From NCBI RefSeq assembly GCF_004804335.1, contig NZ_SRXY01000007.1, positions 1 to 64,000 on the forward strand: 64,000 nt of DNA. The letters are read 5' to 3'. This DNA comes from Pacificoceanicola onchidii (GTDB taxonomy: Bacteria > Pseudomonadota > Alphaproteobacteria > Rhodobacterales > Rhodobacteraceae). The translations under genes and the position numbers were made by a program. The notes beneath the pieces were generated by a model that was not told the origin of the DNA, searched no databases, and saw nothing but the letters and a program-made list of their open reading frames with translations. Below, piece by piece: positions 8,517 through 16,850 of this stretch (position 1 is the stretch's first letter; every line of letters starts with the position of its first letter).

Positions 8517-8553
8517 TGCAATTTCTAGCCAAATGGCGAACAATTAAATTGCA
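8517..8553. promoter_or_regulatory. Inverted repeat in the LysE-Lrp divergent promoter
   Basis: TGCAATTT and AAATTGCA are exact reverse complements 21 bases apart in the 60-base gap between the two start codons. The right arm overlaps a smaller repeat, CAATT-A-AATTG. A+T-rich, helically phased repeats like this are typical Lrp/AsnC sites, so this is the probable operator for both genes. Confidence 0.55.
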
Positions 8554-8574
8554 AAGATCGCTGCCAAGGCTGTA

Positions 8575-9039
8575 ATGACGCAATTTATGATCGAAAGCGA
8601 TGAGATTGACCGCAGGATACTGCGCGAACTGGGCCGCGACGGCAGGCAGTCGAATCTGGCTCTGGCCGAACGGGTCGGGCTTTCCCCTTCTGCCTGTCTG
8701 CGCCGGGTCGCGTCATTGGAAAAGCGCGGTGTGATCCAAGGGTATCGCGCCGTGGTGTCTGCAGAGAAAACCGGGATCGGCTTCACGGCCTATATCACGG
8801 TGGGTCTGAACACACACACGAAGGCGTCCCAGGAGAGCTTTGAGCGTGCGATGTTGGCGGCCCCGCAGGTGCGGGAGTGCCACAATATCACCGGGGCCGT
8901 TGAGTATCTGATGCGGGTCGAAGTGGCCGACCTGCCAGCTTACAAGGCGTTTCACACCGATGTTCTCGGTGCCCTTCCGCAGGTGAATACACTGCAGACC
9001 TATGTGGTTATGGGCTCACCCAAGGATGAAAGGGCCTGA
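8575..9039 (+). CDS. Lrp/AsnC family transcriptional regulator
   Basis: This 154-residue regulator has an N-terminal helix-turn-helix (about residues 7-65, with IDRRILRELGRDGR and LSPSACLRRV) and a C-terminal RAM/AsnC ligand-binding domain (about 70-150, ending VNTLQTYVVM). Family members form octamers that bind amino acids at subunit interfaces. The ATG at 8575 is used; one at 8587 is an alternative. Its divergent partner is a LysE-type exporter, so an exporter-activating role sensing an amino acid is the likely function. The ligand is unknown. Confidence 0.93.
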   Translation: MTQFMIESDEIDRRILRELGRDGRQSNLALAERVGLSPSACLRRVASLEKRGVIQGYRAVVSAEKTGIGFTAYITVGLNTHTKASQESFERAMLAAPQVRECHNITGAVEYLMRVEVADLPAYKAFHTDVLGALPQVNTLQTYVVMGSPKDERA

Positions 9040-9066
9040 CTCTACCCGCGCCTGCGGAGGGGTTTT

Positions 9067-9165
9067 GGGGCGTTGCCCCAGTCGCAGCGTAGCTGCGCCT
9101 TCCCCAGGATATTTTGGGCACAAAGAAGCGGAGGCCGGGCGCCTATCCTATGCAGGGCGCCCGGC
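9067..9165. repeat. Intergenic repeat: three hairpins around a GGATATTTT-containing motif
   Basis: The gap between the converging lrp-like and mcl1 genes contains GGGGC-GTT-GCCCC (9067-9079), CGCAGC-GTA-GCTGCG (9083-9097), the 21-base motif at 9107-9127 (GGATATTTT, then GGCACAAAGAA) and a perfect 10-bp stem GCCGGGCGCC/GGCGCCCGGC (9134-9165). The last hairpin lies 9 bases after the mcl1 stop and can serve as its terminator. The 21-base motif recurs at 50555-50575 with 19 of 21 bases identical, also beside a hairpin, which suggests a dispersed element. Confidence 0.6.
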
Positions 9166-9173
9166 TTCCTTGC

Positions 9174-10133
9174 TCAGTTGCCAGCGATCATTTCAGACTG
9201 CCGCACGATCACTTCAGCCTGTTTGATCGACGCGATGTCGACGAGGCGGCCTTTGTAGACGGTTGCGCCTTCGTTGTTGGCTTTGGCCTGCTCCATTGCG
9301 GCGAGGATTTCACGCGCTTCGGTGACAGCGGCTTCGGACGGGGTAAAGACTTCATTGGCCAGAGCGATCTGCTTGGGGTGGATGGCCCATTTTCCAACCA
9401 TGCCAAGCGTCGCGGAACGCAGCGCCTGTGCGCGGTACCCGTCATCATCGGAGAAATCGCCGAAAGGACCATCGACGGGCAGCACGCCGTGAGTGCGGCA
9501 GGCGGCAACGATGGCAGTCTGCGCCCAGTGCCACGGGTCGGACCAGTGCTTCTGGCCTTCATGCAGCATGTAATAGTTTTCCTGCGTGCCGCCGATGCCG
9601 GTGGTCGCCATGCCCATGGAAGCGGCGAAGTCCGCGGCGCCAAGGCTCATTGCGGCCATGCGCGGGCTTGCTGCAGCGATTTCCTCGACATGGGCGATGC
9701 CCGCGGCGCTTTCGATGATCACCTCGAAGTTGATCGGCTTCGTGCGGCCCTTGGCGCGCTCGATAGCCGTGACCAGCGCGTCCACGGCATAGATATCTTC
9801 GGCGCAACCCACCTTGGGGATCATGATCTGATCAAGGCGCTCGGAGGACTGTTCCAGAAGATCGACCACATCGCGGTACCAGTATGGCGTGTCGAGACCG
9901 TTGATGCGCACGGACAATGTTTTGTTACCCCAATCGATGTCGCCGATTGCTTCAATGGCCATTTTGCGGGCCATGTCCTTGTCCGTGGGGGCGACCGAGT
10001 CTTCCAGATCAAGGTTGATCACGTCGGCAGCAGAGGTGGCCATCTTCGGAGGCAGCTTGGTGTTGGACGCCGGGCCAAACAGCTGACAGCGGTTTGGGCG
10101 CGCGGGGGCAGTGGGCTGGATGCGGAAGGACAT
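9174..10133 (-). CDS. mcl1: L-malyl-CoA/beta-methylmalyl-CoA lyase
   Basis: This 319-residue enzyme of the CitE-like (HpcH/HpaI) superfamily closely resembles Mcl1 of Rhodobacter sphaeroides as I recall it, including the N-terminal ARPNRCQLFGP, the INLDLEDSVAP metal-site segment, EVIIESAAGI, and WAIHPKQIALANEVF. Mcl1 reversibly cleaves malyl-CoA to acetyl-CoA and glyoxylate and beta-methylmalyl-CoA to propionyl-CoA and glyoxylate. This is a key step of the ethylmalonyl-CoA pathway, which replaces the glyoxylate shunt for growth on acetate and related compounds. The separate malyl-CoA thioesterase and other pathway genes are outside the window. It is divergent from dgcN across 250 bases. Confidence 0.95.
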   Translation of the reverse strand: MSFRIQPTAPARPNRCQLFGPASNTKLPPKMATSAADVINLDLEDSVAPTDKDMARKMAIEAIGDIDWGNKTLSVRINGLDTPYWYRDVVDLLEQSSERLDQIMIPKVGCAEDIYAVDALVTAIERAKGRTKPINFEVIIESAAGIAHVEEIAAASPRMAAMSLGAADFAASMGMATTGIGGTQENYYMLHEGQKHWSDPWHWAQTAIVAACRTHGVLPVDGPFGDFSDDDGYRAQALRSATLGMVGKWAIHPKQIALANEVFTPSEAAVTEAREILAAMEQAKANNEGATVYKGRLVDIASIKQAEVIVRQSEMIAGN

Positions 10134-10383
10134 GCGTACACCTTTGGGTAAGGAAATTTCGTTTCGAGCTGCTGTTTGGTTATGAAATTACAAGGAGCTG
10201 CGCAAGAACTTTGTGCAGGTGCAGCATTTCTACGGGGAGCCCGTCGGTTTGGTGGGAGAATCTTGCGTTCATGATGCAATTTGACGAAGAAAATTCGAGC
10301 ATGATCAATTCATGGGCGCGTTTTGGGGCGAAATTTTCGAAGGCCAGTGTGCAAAGTACACCGAGCTTTGAAAGGGGGATGCC
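10134..10383. promoter_or_regulatory. Divergent mcl1-dgcN promoter region
   Basis: These 250 bases separate two divergent start codons and are A+T-richer than the flanking genes. They contain several imperfect inverted repeats, the clearest being CATGA-N5-TCATG at 10300-10314 and CGAAA-T-TTTCG near 10331. AAAGGGGG just before 10384 is the dgcN ribosome site. No regulator gene is adjacent, so which protein acts here is unknown. Confidence 0.4.
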
Positions 10384-11385
10384 ATGATCGAGACACCATA
10401 TCTTCTGTTTTTGGGGGATGCGCCTGACGCGCTTGCAGCCAAGGTCGCTCAGGGCATCAAGGATTGGCGCCCGGAAAACTGCGTGGGGCAGTTCCGCATG
10501 GAGGGCTGTCAGGCGGACCTTGGTCTGACGGACATGGGCCTTGAAGAGGCGAAAGCCGCAGGAGCGAAGACGCTCGTGATCGGCGTCGCCAACCGCGGTG
10601 GCAAGATCAGCCAGAGCTGGAAAAAGGTTCTTGTGGCTGCTTTGGAAGAAGGGCTCGATCTGGCGTCTGGCCTGCATAATCTGTTGCAGGATGAGCCGGA
10701 CCTCGCAGCCGTTGCGGAGGCTTGCGGTCGGAGTCTGCATGACGTGCGCGTGCCGGAAGTGGACTATCCTATCGCCAGCGGTGAAACGCGGACGGGCAAG
10801 CGCGTGCTGGCTGTTGGCACCGATTGTTCTGTCGGAAAGATGTACACGACTTTGGCCGTGGACAAGGCGATGCGCGAAGCCGGGATGAAAAGCACGTTTC
10901 GGGCGACCGGGCAGACCGGCATTCTTATCACCGGCGATGGCGTGCCGCTGGACGCCGTTGTGGCAGATTTCATGGCCGGTTCGATCGAATGGCTGACCCC
11001 GGACAATGATCCCGACCACTGGGATGTGATTGAGGGGCAGGGAAGCCTGTTTCACGTCAGTTTCTCTGGTGTGACCATGGCGCTGATCCACGGCGGGCAG
11101 CCGGATGCGCTGATCCTGTGCCATGAACCGACGCGCGCCCATATGCGGGGCCTGCCGGGGTATAAGCTGCCGACGATTGAGGCGGTGCGGGATCTGTCGC
11201 TGGAGCTGGCCAAGGTTGCCAACCCGGCGTGCCAGGTCGTCGGTGTCTCGATCAACACACAGCACATGGGCGAGGCGGAAGCGGCGGAGTATTGCGCGGA
11301 GGTCGAAAAACGGCTGGGCCTGCCGACGGTTGACCCGTTCCGCCATGGAGCCGCGAGACTGGCGGAGGCTTTGGCCGCGCTGTAA
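10384..11385 (+). CDS. dgcN: D-glutamate N-acetyltransferase DgcN (DUF1611 family)
   Basis: This 333-residue protein is of the DUF1611 family. The C-terminal domain has a P-loop-like segment GTDCSVGKMYTT at residues 145-156, plus GQTGILITGDG and EGQGSLFH. Characterised members named DgcN acetylate D-glutamate as the first step of D-glutamate catabolism, in tandem with the racemase DgcA, which is the next gene here. That pairing raises confidence from a generic DUF1611 call. The enzyme is cytoplasmic. A strong AAAGGGGG site precedes the ATG. About 130 bases separate it from dgcA; the two are probably one operon. Confidence 0.87.
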   Translation: MIETPYLLFLGDAPDALAAKVAQGIKDWRPENCVGQFRMEGCQADLGLTDMGLEEAKAAGAKTLVIGVANRGGKISQSWKKVLVAALEEGLDLASGLHNLLQDEPDLAAVAEACGRSLHDVRVPEVDYPIASGETRTGKRVLAVGTDCSVGKMYTTLAVDKAMREAGMKSTFRATGQTGILITGDGVPLDAVVADFMAGSIEWLTPDNDPDHWDVIEGQGSLFHVSFSGVTMALIHGGQPDALILCHEPTRAHMRGLPGYKLPTIEAVRDLSLELAKVANPACQVVGVSINTQHMGEAEAAEYCAEVEKRLGLPTVDPFRHGAARLAEALAAL

Positions 11386-11517
11386 ACGGTGCGCGGCGCT
11401 GTTTGCCCGATTGGGCAAAGGCGCCCCGCCCACCGTCCCGATTTGGCACCTGTCCGCGCCTTGGAACGGCGGGTTCGATCGGGATTTTTTGATCAACAGG
11501 AAACGAAGGGTCTGGGC

Positions 11518-12483
11518 ATGGGTTTGAAGGTTGAGCGGGATGTGTTTTGGCTGGCTGAGGCATTTACAATTTCGCGTGGCAGCCGGACCGAAGCGCAGGT
11601 TCTGACGGTTTCCGTGAGCCGCGGAGGCCATGTCGGACACGGCGAGTGCGTGCCCTATGCCCGCTATGGTGAAAGCCTTGAGAGCGTTGAGGCTGAGGTC
11701 ATGGGATTGCCCCAGGACGTGACCCGCGCCGCCCTGCAGAACCTTTTGCCCGCCGGTGCGGCCCGCAACGCGGTCGATTGTGCGTTGTGGGATCTGGAAG
11801 CCAAAATGGCGGGGCAACGCGCGTGGGAGATCGCCGGTTTGACGGCACCGGGGCCGGAAATCACCGCCTTTACCTTGTCTCTGGGTGAGCCGGACGCGAT
11901 GGAAGCGGCGGCGCGCAAGCATGCGCATCGCCCGTTGCTCAAGATCAAGCTGGGCACACCCGACGACATGCCGCGTCTCGAAGCGGTACGTCGTGGCGCG
12001 CCTGAGGCCCGGATCATTGTCGATGCCAACGAGGGGTGGAGCGCAGAAGTCTACGCGGACCTATGCCCGCATTTGCAGCGCTTGGGCGTGTCTCTAGTTG
12101 AGCAGCCCCTGCCTGCCGGCGAAGATGATGCATTGCGCGATATCGCAAGGCCGGTCCCGGTCTGTGCTGATGAAAGCTGTCATGACCGCGAGAGCCTGCC
12201 AAAGCTCAAGGGCAAATACGACGTGGTCAACATCAAGCTGGACAAGGCTGGCGGCCTGACAGAAGCGCTCGCCTTGCGGGACGCCGCGCGCGCGGAAGGC
12301 TACGATATCATGGTGGGCTGCATGGTTGGCTCCTCGCTGGCGATGGCTCCGGCCGTGCTGCTTGCGCAGGGCGCGTTGGTCGTCGATCTCGACGGACCGC
12401 TGCTCTTGGCGGAAGACCGCGCGCATCCGCTGACTTTTGATACAGCCGGTGTGCACCCGTCCGAAGCAGCGCTCTGGGGGTGA
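11518..12483 (+). CDS. dgcA: N-acetyl-D-glutamate racemase DgcA (enolase superfamily)
   Basis: This 321-residue enolase-superfamily enzyme of the dipeptide-epimerase branch has an intact active site: KIK at 142-144 and K240 as the two acid/base lysines, with D169, E195 and D218 as magnesium ligands (VDANEGW, VEQPL, CADES). Sequence alone would allow L-Ala-D/L-Glu epimerase, but immediate linkage to dgcN favours DgcA, which epimerises N-acetyl-D-Glu to N-acetyl-L-Glu so that it can enter L-glutamate metabolism. The ATG at 11518 has a GAAGGG site; the longer frame from 11389 is not conserved. Both alternatives belong to the use of peptidoglycan-derived amino acids. Confidence 0.85.
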   Translation: MGLKVERDVFWLAEAFTISRGSRTEAQVLTVSVSRGGHVGHGECVPYARYGESLESVEAEVMGLPQDVTRAALQNLLPAGAARNAVDCALWDLEAKMAGQRAWEIAGLTAPGPEITAFTLSLGEPDAMEAAARKHAHRPLLKIKLGTPDDMPRLEAVRRGAPEARIIVDANEGWSAEVYADLCPHLQRLGVSLVEQPLPAGEDDALRDIARPVPVCADESCHDRESLPKLKGKYDVVNIKLDKAGGLTEALALRDAARAEGYDIMVGCMVGSSLAMAPAVLLAQGALVVDLDGPLLLAEDRAHPLTFDTAGVHPSEAALWG

Positions 12484-12640
12484 GCCATGAAGCCTGTGCT
12501 GACAGTTTGACTGTCTGATTGCGGGAAAAGTGGGCCCGGATCCGGCGACGCGACGGGATGCACAGATTTTCACGCACCCTTGACCTTGCCGCAGGAACCT
12601 AAGATCACCCAAGCAGGATACTTCTGAGAGGACCATCATC

Positions 12641-13504
12641 ATGACCCGCACCGTCTATCTGAACGGAGAATACCTGCCCGAGGCTGAGGCCAAGGTGAGC
12701 ATCTTTGACCGGGCGTTCCTGATGGCGGATGGTGTGTACGAGGTGACCTCGGTTCTGGACGGCAAACTGATCGACTTTGACGGCCATGCGAAACGGCTCG
12801 AGCGCTCCCTGAACGAGCTTGATATGCCGAAGCCCAAGGCGTTTGACGATCTGCTGGAAATCCACCGCGAGTTGGTCCGTCTGAACGGAATCGAAGAAGG
12901 GATGATTTATCTTCAGATCACACGCGGCGCACCGGATGATCGTGATTTTGTCTTCCCGGATCCCGAAACCACGGAGCCGACGCTGGTCCTGTTCACCCAG
13001 AACAAGCCCGGTCTGGCAAATAATCCGGTGGCCAAGAAAGGTATCAAGGTCATTTCCATCGAGGATGTGCGCTGGGGGCGGCGGGACATCAAAACCGTGC
13101 AGCTTCTCTACCCGTCCATGGGCAAGATGATGGCCAAGAAGGCGGGGGCGGATGATGCCTGGATGGTCGAAGACGGTTTTGTGACCGAAGGCACCAGCAA
13201 CAACGCCTACATCATCAAGGGCAACACGATCATCACGCGGGCGCTTTCGAACGACATTCTGCACGGGATCACCCGAGCGGCCGTTCTGCGCTTTGCCCGT
13301 GAAGCACAGATGAAAGTCGAAGAGCGCAACTTCACCATCGACGAGGTCAAGGACGCGGATGAGGCTTTTGTCACCTCGGCTTCAACCTTTGTGATGCCGG
13401 TGGTCGAGATTGACGGCGCTGCAATTGGCGGCGGTGTTCCGGGTGAACGAGCGCTGCGGTTGCGCGAGATTTATCTCGAAGAAAGCCTGAAGGCCGCCGT
13501 CTAA
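12641..13504 (+). CDS. dat: D-amino-acid transaminase
   Basis: This 287-residue class IV (branched-chain/D-aminotransferase fold) PLP enzyme has its catalytic lysine at K151 in RRDIKTVQLL, FDRAFLMADGVYEV at 22-35 and the phosphate-site TEGTSNN at 182-188. The length and RDIKT segment fit D-amino-acid transaminase, which exchanges D-alanine and D-glutamate with their 2-oxo acids, better than BCAT or aminodeoxychorismate lyase. It follows dgcN-dgcA, so the three genes form a D-amino-acid block. GAGAGGA precedes the ATG. A TTGACC at 12580 in the 157-base gap could be part of its own promoter. Confidence 0.88.
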   Translation: MTRTVYLNGEYLPEAEAKVSIFDRAFLMADGVYEVTSVLDGKLIDFDGHAKRLERSLNELDMPKPKAFDDLLEIHRELVRLNGIEEGMIYLQITRGAPDDRDFVFPDPETTEPTLVLFTQNKPGLANNPVAKKGIKVISIEDVRWGRRDIKTVQLLYPSMGKMMAKKAGADDAWMVEDGFVTEGTSNNAYIIKGNTIITRALSNDILHGITRAAVLRFAREAQMKVEERNFTIDEVKDADEAFVTSASTFVMPVVEIDGAAIGGGVPGERALRLREIYLEESLKAAV

Positions 13505-13513
13505 GCCCCGCGC

Positions 13514-15619
13514 ATGCGCGATTTCCTCGCCATCGTCGTGATTGTCCTGGTCGTGATCGGACTGGGTGTGTTCCGTGTGCCAAACGAGGACGCGCTGGTG
13601 GCGGCGGGGATCAGGGCCGAAGCGCAGGGGGTTCTCTACCAGGCGAAACATCCCTTGTCCGTGGCGGTCGAACGGCGCGCCGTGACCGTTTCCGGCCGGG
13701 TGGAAAGCGAGGCCGAAGCCGCGTCCGTGGTCGCTTCGCTCAGGGCGCTGCAAGGTGTCGAAAGCGTTGTCTCCAAGCTGGAGATATTGCCAGCGGTCGA
13801 CCGCTTTGTCCTGACGATGCGGCGCGAGGTGTCCACCGGAGAAATCGAAGCGGAGGGGTTTGTTCCGAACGCGCAGACGCGGGATGCGATTGGCGGGACG
13901 CTTGGCATCGAGGCCAGCCAGTTGACCGTTGCGACCGGCGTCCCGGATGGCAACTGGTCCGACGTCGCAACGCGTCTGGCTGTAGCTTTGGCAGGGCTGG
14001 ACGTTTCCGGTGTGGCGCGATTGGACGGGCAAACGGCCGTGCTGTCCGGCACAACAACCTTCCCGGCGCAGGCGGATGCGGTGCGCTTCAAGCTGGGTGA
14101 CATACCGGAAGGCTACGCGCTTGAAACGGACATAAAGGCGCTGGATGACGGTCTGCCGTACAGCTTTATCTTCAGCCGGGATCCTGTGATGGGTGTGCGC
14201 TTCGAGGCGAAAACACCACCTGGTTTCGATTGGAGCGCGATGCCGGATCTGCAGGAGGTGTTCAGCCGCCGCAGCTATGAGGCGGCGGGGAACATGGATG
14301 ACGGGGCTTTTGCACAGGCGCTGACAGCGGTTCTGCCACGGATTCCGGCGTTGCAGAGCGGAGCGATTACCGTGACACCAGGCCTTGTGACCTTCAACGG
14401 CGTACCGGTTTCGGATGAGCAGGCGGGGCAGATCGAAGCGTTGCAGGACGCATTGCCGGAGCGGTGGACTATGCTGGCACAGCTTGTGCCCTCCGACACC
14501 GGCGCGCCGTTTTGGTTTGAAGCGGATTGGGATGGCGAAATCCTGCGAACCAATGGCGACGTTCCTGCGTTTTTCTGGGGCTGGTTTGATGTGCATGAGC
14601 CCGATGCGGCACACCCGGATCCGGGTGAGACCATCGCAGCAAAGATAAACCGACCCGTGTCGGTGTTGGACAGTACGGAGATTGGGAGCATTCCGGATAT
14701 GAACGACTGGGCCGACCCTGTCTGGACCGGTCTGAAGGCGCTTGTCACCCTGCGGGAGGGGCAAATGCGGTATGATGCGGAGGGGGTGCGTCTGTCCGGT
14801 GTCGCAGCCAACCCGGCCGCACGACAGGCAATGCGTGACGCGCTGGGCGATGCGGGCGCGGCGGATGTTCTGCTTGCAGACGATGGCGCGCCGGTGGCTT
14901 TCACAGTCTCCTATGATGCGGCAACCGGAGCGGCGATCACCGGCAAGCTGCCAATGGATCTCAACGCGCAGATTTTGGCCGAGGCACTGGGTCTTGAGAG
15001 CATGCGCGGCACGCCGACCGTGGGGCCTTACGGCTCCGGCGTGGAGGCATTGAATCGTTTGCGGGCCTTGGCGAATGTTCTGCCGGTCATCGAAACGGCG
15101 ACGCTCGAATTTGCCGAAGGCGATCTGACGCTCTCGGCCACGGTTACACAAGGTGTGACGCCCGAAGACGTGCCTCTCGACGCAAAGGTTGAACAGGCGG
15201 CGGAGCCGCGTCTCGGGACGCAGCGCACCCATGTCCTAACCGGAGAGGCCCAGGTTTTCACCGATGGCTTCTGGTTGCCGGTGGTGCGCCCTGAGGTCTC
15301 CGCCTCTACCTGTGAGAAGGGCATGACCTCGTTGCCCGAGGTCCCGTTTCAGGAAGGCTCCTTTGCGCTCCGCTATGACGCGGCTCTTGCGCTTGCGCCC
15401 GTGGCGGCCTTCGCGCGGGCCTGCACCTGGACGGGCGATCTTGCGCTGACCATCGACGTGCAAAGCATCGGAACCGGTTTCGAGGCGCTGGACAAACAGC
15501 GTGCGCGGCGCCGCGCGGAAGCCATCCGGCAAGCATTGATCAAGCGCGGGGGGGATGCTTCGCGGGTGGCGGCCAACGGTGAGGCGGGGCCAGATTCGAT
15601 TGGGTACCGCTGGGAATAA
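13514..15619 (+). CDS. Large BON-domain / OmpA-like envelope protein
   Basis: This 701-residue protein starts with one membrane helix (residues 4-20), followed by a BON-like module (about 45-92, VAVERRAVTVSGRVESE) and a long region of repeated alpha/beta units that each look BON-like (around 150-210, 380-450, 540-580). The C-terminus (about 630-690, ending ALDKQRARRRAEAIRQAL) resembles a degenerate OmpA/MotB peptidoglycan-binding domain. Topology suggests an inner-membrane anchor with a periplasmic body that may touch peptidoglycan. BON plus OmpA is known from ArfA-type proteins, but 700 residues is unusually long. It starts 9 bases after the D-amino-acid transaminase, so co-transcription is likely. 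Function is unknown. Confidence 0.75.
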   Translation: MRDFLAIVVIVLVVIGLGVFRVPNEDALVAAGIRAEAQGVLYQAKHPLSVAVERRAVTVSGRVESEAEAASVVASLRALQGVESVVSKLEILPAVDRFVLTMRREVSTGEIEAEGFVPNAQTRDAIGGTLGIEASQLTVATGVPDGNWSDVATRLAVALAGLDVSGVARLDGQTAVLSGTTTFPAQADAVRFKLGDIPEGYALETDIKALDDGLPYSFIFSRDPVMGVRFEAKTPPGFDWSAMPDLQEVFSRRSYEAAGNMDDGAFAQALTAVLPRIPALQSGAITVTPGLVTFNGVPVSDEQAGQIEALQDALPERWTMLAQLVPSDTGAPFWFEADWDGEILRTNGDVPAFFWGWFDVHEPDAAHPDPGETIAAKINRPVSVLDSTEIGSIPDMNDWADPVWTGLKALVTLREGQMRYDAEGVRLSGVAANPAARQAMRDALGDAGAADVLLADDGAPVAFTVSYDAATGAAITGKLPMDLNAQILAEALGLESMRGTPTVGPYGSGVEALNRLRALANVLPVIETATLEFAEGDLTLSATVTQGVTPEDVPLDAKVEQAAEPRLGTQRTHVLTGEAQVFTDGFWLPVVRPEVSASTCEKGMTSLPEVPFQEGSFALRYDAALALAPVAAFARACTWTGDLALTIDVQSIGTGFEALDKQRARRRAEAIRQALIKRGGDASRVAANGEAGPDSIGYRWE

Positions 15620-15626
15620 CCCGTTT

Positions 15627-16808
15627 CTAGGCTCGCAAACACGCCTTGGCGGCGGCCTGTCCGGCCCAAAGGCCGGTCGCAAGACAGGCGGACAAGAGAT
15701 AGCCACCTGTCGGGGCATCCCAATCCAGCATCTCGCCAGCGCAATAGGTGCCGGGATGGCTTTTCAGCATGAGATCAACTGTCAGCGCATCCCATTTCAG
15801 GCCACCGGCTGTCGAGATGGCCTCGTCAATCGGGCGCGGGCCCTGGTGCGGGACGGGCAGGTGCTTCACGAGCGTTGCCAAGGCTGCGGGCTCGGGCGGC
15901 AAAGGGCGGCCGCATTCCATCAGCAAGGCCTGGGCCGCAGGGTTGAGTTTAAGCGATTTGCGCAAGACGTTGGACAGGCTTTGCTTGCCGCGCGGCTTTG
16001 ACAGGCGGTTGATGAGTGTCTGCGCATCAATGTCCGGGCATAGATCAACGTACAGCGCGGCACCCTCGCGCAGGGCGGGGGTCAGCGGATAGATCGCGCC
16101 ACCTTCAAGCCCGCGTTTGGAAATCACGGCTTCTCCACGGCTTGTGTGAGCTTCGGACTGGAACCGAACGTTCTTGAGAGGCGCGCCGAAATGACGTGTC
16201 ATGTGGGCCGACCACGGCACGATCAGCCCGGCGTTTGATGGGGAGAAGGGAGCAACGGGCAGGCCTTGTTCGGCGAAGGGGATGGTCCAGGCGCCGTCTG
16301 AGCCAAGCCGCGCCCAGCTTCCACCGCCCAAAGCAAAAATGGTCACATCCGCTTCGAGTGCCGTGGGGCCATCCGGTGTGTCAAAATGGTGCGCCACCCC
16401 GTCCCAGCCGGTCCAACGCCACCGGGTGTTCACGGCCAACCCCATACCGTCGAGCCGCGCAAGCCACGCGCGCAGAAGCGGCGAGGCTTTCATGACCTTC
16501 GGAAAGAGGCGCAATGTGGAGCCGGTGAACGTGTCTTGCCCCAATCCTTCTGCCCATGCCTTTATCGCATCGGGTGGAAAGGCGCGCAGCATGGGTTCGA
16601 GTTTTTCCCGACCGTGCGAATAGTGGTTCAGAAACGTCTCGATGTCCTGCATCCGGGTCAGGTTCAGCCCGGACTTCCCGGCCATCAGGAACTTGCGCGC
16701 AAGCGATGGTTTGGCTTCGCAGAGCGTTGTGTCGATGCCGGCGGACACAAGCGCATCTGCAGCCATCAGACCGGCAGGCCCACCGCCAATGATCAGCGCC
16801 CGAGGCAT
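15627..16808 (-). CDS. HI0933/TIGR03862-like FAD-dependent flavoprotein
   Basis: This 393-residue flavoprotein has an N-terminal FAD-binding Rossmann fold (GGGPAGLMAADAL, residues 8-20), AGKSGLNLT near 43-51, ALGGGSW in the middle and a C-terminal GYLLSACLATG segment. It matches the TIGR03862 branch of the HI0933 family (BaiN-like), whose substrates are not established. It converges with the BON/OmpA gene, 7 bases apart, and is followed upstream on its own strand by the MscS gene. Confidence 0.88.
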   Translation of the reverse strand: MPRALIIGGGPAGLMAADALVSAGIDTTLCEAKPSLARKFLMAGKSGLNLTRMQDIETFLNHYSHGREKLEPMLRAFPPDAIKAWAEGLGQDTFTGSTLRLFPKVMKASPLLRAWLARLDGMGLAVNTRWRWTGWDGVAHHFDTPDGPTALEADVTIFALGGGSWARLGSDGAWTIPFAEQGLPVAPFSPSNAGLIVPWSAHMTRHFGAPLKNVRFQSEAHTSRGEAVISKRGLEGGAIYPLTPALREGAALYVDLCPDIDAQTLINRLSKPRGKQSLSNVLRKSLKLNPAAQALLMECGRPLPPEPAALATLVKHLPVPHQGPRPIDEAISTAGGLKWDALTVDLMLKSHPGTYCAGEMLDWDAPTGGYLLSACLATGLWAGQAAAKACLRA

Positions 16809-16850
16809 TCCGGACCGCCGGGCGTGGGGGTGTGAGGTACGGGCACGCGG

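Noticed and set aside
10300-10314. CATGA-N5-TCATG as a defined operator for dgcN
   Set aside because: Arms are only 5 bp and similar matches are expected by chance in 250 bases; kept only as a note in the promoter region.
12580-12610. MerR/CueR-type promoter (TTGACC with inverted CCTTGC/GGAACC-like arms) before dat
   Set aside because: The arms match poorly and no -10 element lies at 19-bp spacing; no metal-related gene follows.
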